Positions 7,809 through 15,352 of a stretch of DNA of 25,112 nt are shown piece after piece. Position numbers and translations under genes: made by a program. The DNA is from Spirochaetaceae bacterium (GTDB lineage Bacteria; Spirochaetota; Spirochaetia; SZUA-6; Fen-1364): NCBI GenBank assembly GCA_003141795.1, contig PLNO01000358.1, positions 1-25,112 of the forward strand, read 5' to 3'. Every line of letters begins with the position of its first letter. The first letter of the stretch is position 1. The notes below the pieces were generated by a model. The model worked only from the letters and a program-made list of their open reading frames with translations, had not been told where the DNA came from and did no database searches.

Positions 7809-8255
7809 ATGGGAGAGGTAGAGAAACGAATCGCTGAGCAGGGGCTTTCGCTCCCCGAGCCCGCTTCGAATACGAGGTTCGCAGTGGCCGCTGTGTGTGG
7901 TGACGTTGCCCACGTGGCCGGCGTCGGTTCGAAGAAGAAAGGCAGGCTGGGGAAAGACGTCACGGTCACACAGGGAGCCGAAGCCGCGCAACAGGTCGGC
8001 CTGCAGCTCCTGGCGAATTTGAAGAAAGAGATTGGTTCGCTGGACCGCGTTAGCCGGGTCCTGAAGGCGACGTGTTTCGTGAACAGCGACCCCGCTTTCA
8101 CGGAGCAGCCGGCGGTGGCGAACGGGTTCACCGAGCTCATGCTCTCGGTATTCGGGTCCGTGGTCGGACTGCACGCGCGGACGGCCATTGGCGTCGCGTC
8201 CCTACCGAACGGGAGCGCGATCGAAATCGACATGATCGCAAGCCTTCGCAAATAG
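7809..8255 (+). CDS. RidA/YjgF-family enamine/imine deaminase-like protein
   Basis: A 148-residue protein of the YjgF/RidA superfamily, in the chorismate-mutase-like subgroup once annotated as a putative endoribonuclease. RidA proteins hydrolyse reactive enamine/imine intermediates released by PLP-dependent dehydratases. The conserved arginine that binds the substrate carboxylate in RidA appears to be R124 in GLHARTAIGVASLPNGS. The start at 7809 is chosen over a TTG at 7791 because GGAGG lies 5 bases upstream of it. The next gene follows 16 bases after the stop. Its presence in an operon with a threonine-synthase-like PLP enzyme (15353) fits a job in clearing that enzyme's imine product. That link is inference. 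Confidence 0.88.
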   Translation: MGEVEKRIAEQGLSLPEPASNTRFAVAAVCGDVAHVAGVGSKKKGRLGKDVTVTQGAEAAQQVGLQLLANLKKEIGSLDRVSRVLKATCFVNSDPAFTEQPAVANGFTELMLSVFGSVVGLHARTAIGVASLPNGSAIEIDMIASLRK

Positions 8256-8271
8256 CAGTAAGGAGGATTCC

Positions 8272-9291
8272 ATGAAGACGTTGAAGGTCGGAGTAATCGG
8301 AGCCGGTTTCATCGGGTCGTTGCATGCACGAATATACCGCGAGTCATTCGGCTCGGAGCTCGTCGCGATCGCGGACTCCAATCCCAAAGTTAAGGACACA
8401 GTCGCGAAGGACCTGGGCTGCGCCTACTATTCCTCCTACGAGGAAATGCTCCAGAAGGCTGACATCGACGCCGTGAGCATCTGCCTTCCGGACACGGACC
8501 ATGTGGAGCCGGCCCTTGCGGCGGCGCGGGCGAAGAAACACATCCTCCTGGAAAAACCGATGGCACGGACGGTCAAGGAGTGCCTAAAGATCAAAGAGGC
8601 ATGCGACAAGAGTAAGGTGAAGCTGATGGTCGCGCACGTGATTCGCTTCGACCCCGCCTACAAGCGGCTCTATGACGCCGTTCACGACGGAGAGGTCGGC
8701 GAGGTGCTACACGTAAACGCCGCCCGGAGAAACAGCAGGCTGCTCGCCGAGCGCCTGAAGGGCCAGACCTCGATGTTGTTCTATGTCGGGATCCACGACA
8801 TAGACGCCCTGCAGTGGTGCACGCACAAGAAGATCACGCGAGTGTTTGCCCAGCGCGTAGTCAATATCAACAAGAAGTGGAACAGCGAAGACTGCATCTA
8901 CATCCTCGCCAACCTGGGCGACAATGCCGTTGCCTCCATCAACTACAGCTGGACCTTCCCGGCGAATTTCCCGGCGGGCCTGAGGTCCAACATGGAGATC
9001 TACGGATCCAAGTCGACGGCCCTCCTGGACAGGTTTGACATGGGTCTCCAGATCTACAAGGAGAAGGAGGCCGAAACGACGTATGAGCTCACCGACATCA
9101 TTCACTGGCCCGAGGTGAACGGGCGCATCGAGGGCGATCTGAAGTGCGAGATCGAGCATTTCATCGACGCGATCGTCAACAACAAGGCGCCATTGATGCC
9201 GACGGATGATGCTATCAGCGCGGTCAACGTCATCGAGGCGATCCTCGAATCGTGCCAGAAGGACGCACCGGTCGACGTGAAGCGGTACTAG
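8272..9291 (+). CDS. Gfo/Idh/MocA-family NAD(P)-dependent oxidoreductase
   Basis: A 339-residue dehydrogenase of the Gfo/Idh/MocA family, which mostly oxidises sugars, inositols or their derivatives. The N-terminal Rossmann motif is VGVIGAGFIGSLHARIY (residues about 4-20), the EKP motif (catalytic lysine K95) is at 94-96, and the C-terminal domain has the GIHDIDALQW stretch with the active-site histidine/aspartate pair. The length is typical. A strong AAGGAGG site precedes the ATG; GGAGGATTCCATG here is identical to the start of the RidA gene. A role in C1 or C3 oxidation of the imported amino sugar is plausible, which would give a lactone for the MBL-fold hydrolase encoded at 18491. The substrate is unknown. 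Confidence 0.92.
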   Translation: MKTLKVGVIGAGFIGSLHARIYRESFGSELVAIADSNPKVKDTVAKDLGCAYYSSYEEMLQKADIDAVSICLPDTDHVEPALAAARAKKHILLEKPMARTVKECLKIKEACDKSKVKLMVAHVIRFDPAYKRLYDAVHDGEVGEVLHVNAARRNSRLLAERLKGQTSMLFYVGIHDIDALQWCTHKKITRVFAQRVVNINKKWNSEDCIYILANLGDNAVASINYSWTFPANFPAGLRSNMEIYGSKSTALLDRFDMGLQIYKEKEAETTYELTDIIHWPEVNGRIEGDLKCEIEHFIDAIVNNKAPLMPTDDAISAVNVIEAILESCQKDAPVDVKRY

Positions 9292-9342
9292 GCGCCAGGG
9301 CAACAGGCGAAGCAGCAGACGGGTTGGGTGAAACGGAACGGT

Positions 9343-10485
9343 ATGAAGAACGGTGCTTTCATGATGGAGTTTCTCCATAAGGCAATCGCGGTCGATACAT
9401 CCAACCCTCCGGGAAATGAGAAAGCCCTGGCCGAATACACCCGCAACGTGCTCGCAGAGTACGGAATCGCTGCCGAGGTTCAGGACCTCGGCAGCAATCG
9501 TGCGAACCTTGTAGCGAGGGTGAGGGGAACGCGGCCGGGGCCGGTCCTGGCATTCAACGGGCACCTGGACACCGTGCCGGTGCATGACACGTGGGATGCC
9601 CCGCCGCTCGAGTGTGTCATCGCTAATGGTCGCGCAACCGGCCTGGGCGCGGTGGATATGAAGGGCGCCATCGCGGCGATGATAAGCGCCGCCCTGGAGA
9701 TCAAGTCGGATCCCGCAATTCACATGGCCGGAGAGCTGATGCTGGTCTTTGTTGCGGACGAAGAGAAGCAAAACACCGGGGCGAAACGATTCCTCCGGGA
9801 GAAGCCCTCGATCGACTACGTGGTGATCGGAGAACCGACGAATCTCGACCTGGTGACATCAAATCGCGGCGTACTGCGGTTGGTGATCACGACGCGTGGA
9901 GTGGCGAGCCACTGTAGCAATCCGGTTTCCGGGCAGAACGCCATATACAAGATGGCCAGGCTCGTCACCACGCTCGAAGAGTACGCGGGGAGGATCGCGC
10001 GGGGGGACCGCGAATATTCCCGAAAGCCCTCCCTGGCAGTGACCCTTGTCAGGGGTGGAACGGCGGAAAACATCACCCCGGACTTCTGCGAGTTTGCGCT
10101 CGACCGTCGTCTCGTCGCCGGGGAGACGATGGATGGCGTCGAAGGGGAGATCCGTGCCGCCCTCGACGTTTCGAGCAAGGCGGAGAGATTCGACTACGAG
10201 GTCAGGAGGCTGGAGGAGCTTGCGGCGTGGGGGGCGCCTGCTGAATCGCGCCTGCTCCGCCACTGCGTGACGGCGTATGAAAGATGTTTCCACCGAAAGC
10301 CGCTCGCGAAGGACCTTGGCGCGACATCGGAGGCGGGTCTCTTTGCGGCTGCGGGGGCGGATACGGTGATCTTCGGACCGGGCGACATACGATTCGCCCA
10401 CGCACGGAACGAAGGGGTTCCGATCGCTCAATTGGAACAAGCTGCGAGCTTCTATATCGAGCTCGCGAAGGAAATCCTCGTATAG
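9343..10485 (+). CDS. M20-family metallo-deacylase/peptidase (ArgE/DapE-like)
   Basis: A zinc-dependent M20 amidohydrolase of about 380 residues, related to acetylornithine deacetylase and succinyl-diaminopimelate desuccinylase, which remove an N-acyl group. Numbered from 9343, the metal and catalytic residues are H74 and D76 (FNGHLDTVPV), D105 (GLGAVDMKGAI), the catalytic E140 with metal ligand E141 (VADEEKQ), and a terminal histidine in FGPGDIRFAHARNE. The dimerisation domain sits between GVASHCSNP and DFCEFALDRR. No start has a clear ribosome site: a GTG at 9328 and ATGs at 9361 and 9364 are alternatives, and 9343 gives the usual distance to the NPPGNE motif. In this cluster a natural job is N-deacylation of an N-acyl amino-sugar acid before deamination; this is inference. 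Confidence 0.88.
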   Translation: MKNGAFMMEFLHKAIAVDTSNPPGNEKALAEYTRNVLAEYGIAAEVQDLGSNRANLVARVRGTRPGPVLAFNGHLDTVPVHDTWDAPPLECVIANGRATGLGAVDMKGAIAAMISAALEIKSDPAIHMAGELMLVFVADEEKQNTGAKRFLREKPSIDYVVIGEPTNLDLVTSNRGVLRLVITTRGVASHCSNPVSGQNAIYKMARLVTTLEEYAGRIARGDREYSRKPSLAVTLVRGGTAENITPDFCEFALDRRLVAGETMDGVEGEIRAALDVSSKAERFDYEVRRLEELAAWGAPAESRLLRHCVTAYERCFHRKPLAKDLGATSEAGLFAAAGADTVIFGPGDIRFAHARNEGVPIAQLEQAASFYIELAKEILV

Positions 10486-10498
10486 GGAGTGAATAAAC

Positions 10499-11488
10499 GT
10501 GACCACTATGATGGATGCCACGCGAGCTGGGGGAAGGGACGTTACGAGGCGCGTAATGATGCGCTACGGAAACATAATCCTTCTGATCATCGTCGCAGTC
10601 GTTATGTACTTCCTCAACCCAAGATTCCTCAGTCTTGGAAACATCGTGAATCTCAGCAGGCAGATAGTCCCGACGGGATTTCTGGCCATGGGGGCGATGT
10701 TCGTGATCATATCAGGGGGGATAGATCTCTCCGCCGGGTTCGGGGTTTCCCTGACCGCGGTCCTCATGGGCGTAGTCTACCTGAGCACTGGTAACCTGTG
10801 GGTGGCCCTCCTTGTAGCCCTCGGTGTGGGATTTCTCATGGGGCTCGCGAACGGTCTGATCATCACGCGGCTGGGCCTGTACCCGTTCATCACCACCCTG
10901 GCGACGATGTCGATATTCCAGGGTCTCACGTACGTCTTCTCCTTCGGCCGCCTGGCGTGGGTCAGGCACCCCTTCATGCAATTCCTCGGCGGCGGAACCA
11001 TCCTTGGCATCCCCTCGGCTTTTCTCCTCATAGTCGTCTTCTATCTCCTCTGCCACGTCCTTCTCAACTGGACGCGACTCGGCACCTACTGCATTGCGAT
11101 CGGGGGCAGTGAGAGTAGCGCGGTTCTTGCGGGGATCAATGTCCGCAGGTCAAAGCTCATGCTGTACGTCCTCTCGGGGATCTGTACGGGTCTCAGCGCA
11201 ATCATCCTGATTTCGCGGCTTCAGATGACCGCACCGACCATTGGCGGCTCGTCGATCATGATGGACGGTATTGCTGCGACAATTCTCGGAGGGACCTCGC
11301 TCATGGGAGGCAAGGGTTCAGTCGGTGGGACGTTCGTCGGTGTCATCATCATCATCCTGATCGGGAACATCCTCAACCTTCTGAATATCGATCCGAACTT
11401 CCGCGACGTCTTCAAGGGAGCCCTCATCATCGCGATCCTGTTTTTCGACCGGGCGGTGAATGCCCGATCCTACAAGGAGCGTGCGTGA
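10499..11488 (+). CDS. CUT2-type sugar ABC transporter permease (RbsC-like), first copy
   Basis: A 329-residue inner-membrane permease of the branched-chain/ribose type (BPD_transp_2). It has about 9-10 hydrophobic segments and the family signatures ISGGIDLSAG (near 78), FITTLATMSIFQGLTYV and ATILGGTSLMGGKGSV. It starts with GTG at 10499, 13 bases after the M20 gene, with GGGAGTG upstream. With the second permease (12764), the binding protein and the double ATPase it makes a complete importer; two different permeases imply a heterodimeric channel. The binding protein gene lying between the two permeases is an uncommon order. Confidence 0.93.
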   Translation: MTTMMDATRAGGRDVTRRVMMRYGNIILLIIVAVVMYFLNPRFLSLGNIVNLSRQIVPTGFLAMGAMFVIISGGIDLSAGFGVSLTAVLMGVVYLSTGNLWVALLVALGVGFLMGLANGLIITRLGLYPFITTLATMSIFQGLTYVFSFGRLAWVRHPFMQFLGGGTILGIPSAFLLIVVFYLLCHVLLNWTRLGTYCIAIGGSESSAVLAGINVRRSKLMLYVLSGICTGLSAIILISRLQMTAPTIGGSSIMMDGIAATILGGTSLMGGKGSVGGTFVGVIIIILIGNILNLLNIDPNFRDVFKGALIIAILFFDRAVNARSYKERA

Positions 11489-11604
11489 TGGAGGGCACGA
11501 CCGGTGGAAACGCGGGGGTAATCCCGAATGACAAGGAGGTGATGAGGGCAGGAGCTGAATGGGATCTTGGGCCGGAAAAGGACACAATTTTTTTGAGGAG
11601 GTAA
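11488..11604 (+). CDS. Possible 38-residue small ORF coupled to the permease
   Basis: The ATG overlaps the permease stop (TGATG), has an AAGGAG site 8 bases upstream (11473-11478), and the frame stays open for 38 codons. It ends with a TAA only 4 bases before the binding-protein ATG, so the stop codon overlaps that gene's AGGAGG site. The product has no membrane segment or recognisable motif (it starts MEGTTGGNAG and ends DTIFLRR). It may be a real small protein, a translational coupling device that carries ribosomes to the binding-protein gene, or a chance reading frame. Confidence 0.35.
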   Translation: MEGTTGGNAGVIPNDKEVMRAGAEWDLGPEKDTIFLRR

Positions 11605-11608
11605 AACG

Positions 11609-12646
11609 ATGAAAAAGATCATGGTGGGTTTTGCTGTCTGTCTGCTTGCCGCATGTGTGTGCGGAACGGCATTCGCCGCCGGCGGCAAGGAGTCGACGGC
11701 AGCAGGCGGCAAGGGGGCGGTAACGATCGGTATGGCGATGGTGGACCTCACGAACCCGTTTTTCGTGAGCATGATGGAAGGCGGTAACATCGCGGCCAAA
11801 GAGGTCGGCGTCAACGTCATCTGGAAGAGCGCCGAAGGAAGCGCCGAGAAAGAAATCGCCATCATCGAGAACTTCGTCCAGCAGAAGGTTAGCTGTATCC
11901 TGATCGACCCGATCGATTCGCAGGCCGTCATGCCGGCGATGAAGAAGGCCTTCGACGCGGGGATTCCTCTCGTCACGATGGGCAACTACGTCAACACCCC
12001 GTATGGGAACATCTCAACTCTTTACAATGACTACAGGGACTATAAGACCCTGACGGCGATCCTCGCCTACAGCATCAAAGAGCAGGGGAATGTCGTTCAC
12101 ATCTTCGGGAAAAAGGGAAACTTCGTGTCCGACGAGAGGCTTCGCGGCTTCGACGACGGAATCAAGCAGTTCCCCGGGATCAAGCTCCTATCCGAGCAGC
12201 CGGGCGAATGGGATCCCGCCCTCTCCCAGCGCATCATGGAGGATATGCTGACCGCGTATCCCAAGATTGACGGCGTCGCAGTCTGGCACGATGGCATCAT
12301 GTATTCAGCGGTTACGGCGCTCAAGAACTCCGGGCGACTCGAGGGCATGAAGGTCGTCAGCTACGACGGGGATCCCGAATCATCGAAGATGGTGAAAGAC
12401 GGAACGCTTGTCGCGGATCTGCTAACGGGCGCGAAGCGAATCGGAGCCTGGAACGTGAAGGTCGGTGCGTCCCTTGCGCGCGGAGCGAAGCTAGAGTCCA
12501 AAGTGTTCCTGCCTTCTAAGTTCGTGATTCTTGAGGACACCCTGAAGCAGTTGAAGCAGAACGGGTTCAATGAGCAGATAGACTGGATCACGCCAGACGA
12601 GGCAATCAGGATTGCGGATAGCGCCGTCGTCGACTGGAAGTACTAA
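11609..12646 (+). CDS. Sugar-binding protein of the CUT2 ABC importer (Peripla_BP_4)
   Basis: A 345-residue periplasmic-binding-protein-like lipoprotein or exported protein. The leader is MKK + hydrophobic core + AFAAGGKES. Cleavage could be after AFA, or at a lipobox LLAAC (C16); the AGGKES style recalls spirochaete binding proteins. The mature protein is the ribose/galactose-binding class, beginning VTIGMAMVDLTNPFFVSMM and including ILIDPIDSQAVMPAMKKAFDAGIPLVTM and the hinge-region stretch WHDGIMYSAVTALKNSG. A very good AGGAGG site precedes the ATG. It captures the substrate outside the membrane for the flanking permeases. The ligand cannot be read from sequence; an amino sugar or sugar acid is inferred from the neighbours. 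Confidence 0.92.
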   Translation: MKKIMVGFAVCLLAACVCGTAFAAGGKESTAAGGKGAVTIGMAMVDLTNPFFVSMMEGGNIAAKEVGVNVIWKSAEGSAEKEIAIIENFVQQKVSCILIDPIDSQAVMPAMKKAFDAGIPLVTMGNYVNTPYGNISTLYNDYRDYKTLTAILAYSIKEQGNVVHIFGKKGNFVSDERLRGFDDGIKQFPGIKLLSEQPGEWDPALSQRIMEDMLTAYPKIDGVAVWHDGIMYSAVTALKNSGRLEGMKVVSYDGDPESSKMVKDGTLVADLLTGAKRIGAWNVKVGASLARGAKLESKVFLPSKFVILEDTLKQLKQNGFNEQIDWITPDEAIRIADSAVVDWKY

Positions 12647-12678
12647 GCCCACATGGTGATATGAAGGGCTGGGCATTC

Positions 12679-12705
12679 GGGAGGGGGACTTTTTGTCCCC
12701 TTCCT
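12679..12705 (+). other. Intergenic stem-loop between the binding-protein and permease genes
   Basis: The arms 12679-12689 and 12695-12705 pair over 11 bp, with two G-U wobbles, around a TTTTT loop; the core is GGGGAC/GTCCCC. No U tract follows. Such hairpins after binding-protein genes often protect the upstream mRNA or cause partial termination, so that the binding protein is made in excess over the membrane parts. Confidence 0.55.
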
Positions 12706-12763
12706 TCCCTGCCAGGAGGCAAGACCTCATGATGTCCTGTCGCGGATTGTAGGAGAAGAGCAA

Positions 12764-13750
12764 GTGGAGACACAACCCAAACAAGGCGTATTCGCCGGCG
12801 TGCCGCTGTTTCCGTTGATCCAGAAACACCTCATGGATCTTTCATTGGTGGCGATCATCGTGCTGCTCGGCGCGCTCTTCAGCATTCTGAATCCCGACTT
12901 CATCGGGATCGGGAACATCATGAATATCGTCCGCCAGAGCAGCGTTATTTGCATCGTCGCGATCGGGATGACGGCCGTGATGATCACTGGGGGCCTGGAT
13001 CTCTCCGTAGGGTCGAGTATCGCCCTCGGAGGAGCGATCGGAGCAATCGTCCTCGCGGCAACCGGCAACGGAGCAATCGGAATTGTGGCGATCGTCTTCT
13101 CCTGCGGGATCATTGGGCTCATCAACGGACTTATGATCGGCGTCTACAACATCAATCCCATGATGACGACGCTGGCGACGATGGCACTGGCCCGGGGTTT
13201 GACCCTCGGCTCGTCGCATGCCACCTCCGTGGCGGTCAGCAACGGCGCAGTGAACTGGCTCGGGGGCGGGCAACTCGGGCCGATCCCCGCCGCCCTCCTC
13301 GTGATCGTCGTTCTCTACGCGGTCTTCTACCTCATCTTCAAGCGCACAACTTTCGGGACCTACATCTATGCCATCGGCGGGAACAAGATGGCGGCGAGGG
13401 CCTCGGGCGTCAAAACAAGAAGAGTGGTGATGCTCACCTATACCCTGCTCGGCCTGCTGGTGGGGGTCGCCTCCATAATTACCGTCGGTCGTCTGCAGTC
13501 CGCGCAGCCCTGGGCGGGGCTCGGACTGGAGTTCGACGTCATCACTGCCGTCGTCATTGGCGGCACGAGCCTCATGGGAGGTGAGGGAAACCTCGTCGGC
13601 ACCCTGTTGGGCGCGATCGTCATGGGAATCCTGACCAATGGCCTTGCCTTTATGGACCTGTCGCCCTTTTACCAGTACATCATCCGGGGCGTTCTCATCC
13701 TGGGCGTTGTGTACATTGACAGCTTTCTTCACCGACAGCGCGCAGCCTGA
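12764..13750 (+). CDS. CUT2-type sugar ABC transporter permease, second copy
   Basis: A 328-residue integral membrane permease of the RbsC class and partner of the permease encoded at 10499. Signatures include ITGGLDLSVGSSIALGG, MMTTLATMALARGLTLG and VVIGGTSLMGGEGNLVG, and the hydrophobic segment pattern is normal for the family. It starts with GTG at 12764, with AGGAG 8 bases upstream. It follows the binding-protein gene after a 117-bp gap that holds a strong hairpin, so it may be expressed at a lower level. The two permeases share only family-level features, which suggests old divergence rather than recent duplication. Confidence 0.93.
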   Translation: METQPKQGVFAGVPLFPLIQKHLMDLSLVAIIVLLGALFSILNPDFIGIGNIMNIVRQSSVICIVAIGMTAVMITGGLDLSVGSSIALGGAIGAIVLAATGNGAIGIVAIVFSCGIIGLINGLMIGVYNINPMMTTLATMALARGLTLGSSHATSVAVSNGAVNWLGGGQLGPIPAALLVIVVLYAVFYLIFKRTTFGTYIYAIGGNKMAARASGVKTRRVVMLTYTLLGLLVGVASIITVGRLQSAQPWAGLGLEFDVITAVVIGGTSLMGGEGNLVGTLLGAIVMGILTNGLAFMDLSPFYQYIIRGVLILGVVYIDSFLHRQRAA

Positions 13751-13799
13751 CAGGCGTGAGTAGCGTGCGATCGGGATCAGAGTGACAAGGGAGAGATGA

Positions 13800-15311
13800 A
13801 TGAGCGTTGAAGGAAAAATCGAGTCCGTGGAGATGATCAACATCTCCAAGAAATTTCCTGGAGTTCTCGCCCTCGCCGGCGTCGACTTTTCGATTCGAGG
13901 GGGGGAGGTGCGTGCCATAGTCGGCGAGAATGGGGCGGGGAAGTCGACGCTCATGAAGCTTCTCGCCGGCGTCTACACGATGGACACTGGCGAGATCCGC
14001 ATAAACCAGCACCACGTCACCCTGTCCAGCCCCATTGCCGCCAAGAAGCTCGGGATCAGTGTTATCTACCAGGAGTTTTCCCTCGTTCCCGAGCTGAGCG
14101 TCGGCCAGAACGTCTACCTAGGCATGGAGAAGCGCAGCGCCGGCGGGATGCTCGTTGACAAGGCGGAGATGAACAAGCTGACGCGCGATCTCCTGCGGCG
14201 TCTGGACATGGACATCGACCCGAGGAAGAGAATCTCGGAGCTGACGGTCGGCGAACAGCAGATCGTGGAAATCGCAAAGGCGCTCGCGAGCGACGCGGGG
14301 ATCGTCGTCATGGATGAGCCCACCTCCGCCCTGTCGAACGAGGAGAAGGACAACCTGTTCTCCATCATTCGCGGTCTGAAGGCCAGCGGCATCGGGGTCG
14401 TCTATATCACGCACAGGATGAAAGAGATATTCGAGATCGCGGACTCGGTCACAGTCATGCGCGACGGCAAGAAGATCGGGGACTATCCGATTTCCGATGT
14501 CACCGAGAGCGAGGTGGTGCGGCTGATGGTCGGGCGCGAGCTGGGCTCGATCTACAAACGCGAACGAACTACAAGCCGAGGGAAGATCATCTTGGACGTG
14601 AAGGGTTTGAGCAAGGAGGGCGTCTTCAAAGATATCGGGTTTCAGGTCAGGGAAGGCGAAGTTCTCGGGATTGCCGGGCTCATGGGAGCTGGACGAACGG
14701 AGATCGTGCGCACTATATTCGGCCTCGACAGCTATGATAGCGGAACGATCACCTTTGACGGACGCGAGACGCGCTTTCGTCATCCCTTCGATGCGATAAA
14801 GAGCAGCATCGGGTACGTGCCGGAGGATCGCAAGCGGCTCGGTTTCATTCCCCTGTTCGGGGTCACACAGAATCTCTCCCTTCCGTCCCTCGTGTGGCTC
14901 TCCACTCTGGGCTGGGTGAACCATGTGAAGCAGCTCGAGCTTGCAAACGGCTATGCCGACGCGCTTTCGATTAAGATGTCCTCCCTCGACCAAAGAGTAA
15001 TGGATTTGAGTGGTGGCAATCAGCAGAAGGTCGTGCTCGGGAAGTGGCTCGCCCGCGACACGAAGCTGCTCATCCTCGACGAACCGACACGCGGAATCGA
15101 CGTGGGTGCCAAGGCGGAGATCCACAATCTCATCGGCGAGCTTGTACGAAAGAACATCGCCGTGATCATGATTTCCTCCGAGCTGCCGGAGATCCTCGGG
15201 ATCAGCGACCGTATCATCGTGATCCACGAGGGAGAGCTCACGGCCGAGCTGGACTACACCAGCGCCACGGAGGAGAAGATCATGCTGGCGGCGACCGGGA
15301 CCCGTCAATAG
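13800..15311 (+). CDS. Double ABC ATPase of the CUT2 sugar importer (RbsA/MglA-like)
   Basis: A 503-residue ATPase with two nucleotide-binding domains that powers the two permeases. Domain 1 has Walker A GENGAGKST at residues 42-50, signature LTVGEQQ, and Walker B IVVMDEPTSAL. Domain 2 has a degenerate Walker A (GLMGAGRTE) but intact signature LSGGNQQK and Walker B LLILDEPTRGID. This asymmetry is normal for the RbsA/MglA family. The start at 13800 is preferred because an earlier ATG at 13796 meets a stop after four codons; AAGGGAG lies upstream. It is the last gene of the transporter part, about 40 bp before the PLP enzyme. Confidence 0.95.
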   Translation: MSVEGKIESVEMINISKKFPGVLALAGVDFSIRGGEVRAIVGENGAGKSTLMKLLAGVYTMDTGEIRINQHHVTLSSPIAAKKLGISVIYQEFSLVPELSVGQNVYLGMEKRSAGGMLVDKAEMNKLTRDLLRRLDMDIDPRKRISELTVGEQQIVEIAKALASDAGIVVMDEPTSALSNEEKDNLFSIIRGLKASGIGVVYITHRMKEIFEIADSVTVMRDGKKIGDYPISDVTESEVVRLMVGRELGSIYKRERTTSRGKIILDVKGLSKEGVFKDIGFQVREGEVLGIAGLMGAGRTEIVRTIFGLDSYDSGTITFDGRETRFRHPFDAIKSSIGYVPEDRKRLGFIPLFGVTQNLSLPSLVWLSTLGWVNHVKQLELANGYADALSIKMSSLDQRVMDLSGGNQQKVVLGKWLARDTKLLILDEPTRGIDVGAKAEIHNLIGELVRKNIAVIMISSELPEILGISDRIIVIHEGELTAELDYTSATEEKIMLAATGTRQ

Positions 15312-15352
15312 CCACCCATTGAACATGGGGTGTGGAAGGAAGGCGTGAGAGC

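Noticed and set aside
7799..8274. Identical 13-base start regions (GGAGGATTCCATG) of the RidA and Gfo/Idh/MocA genes as a repeat element
   Set aside because: Best explained as similar strong ribosome-binding sites; no extended similarity around them.
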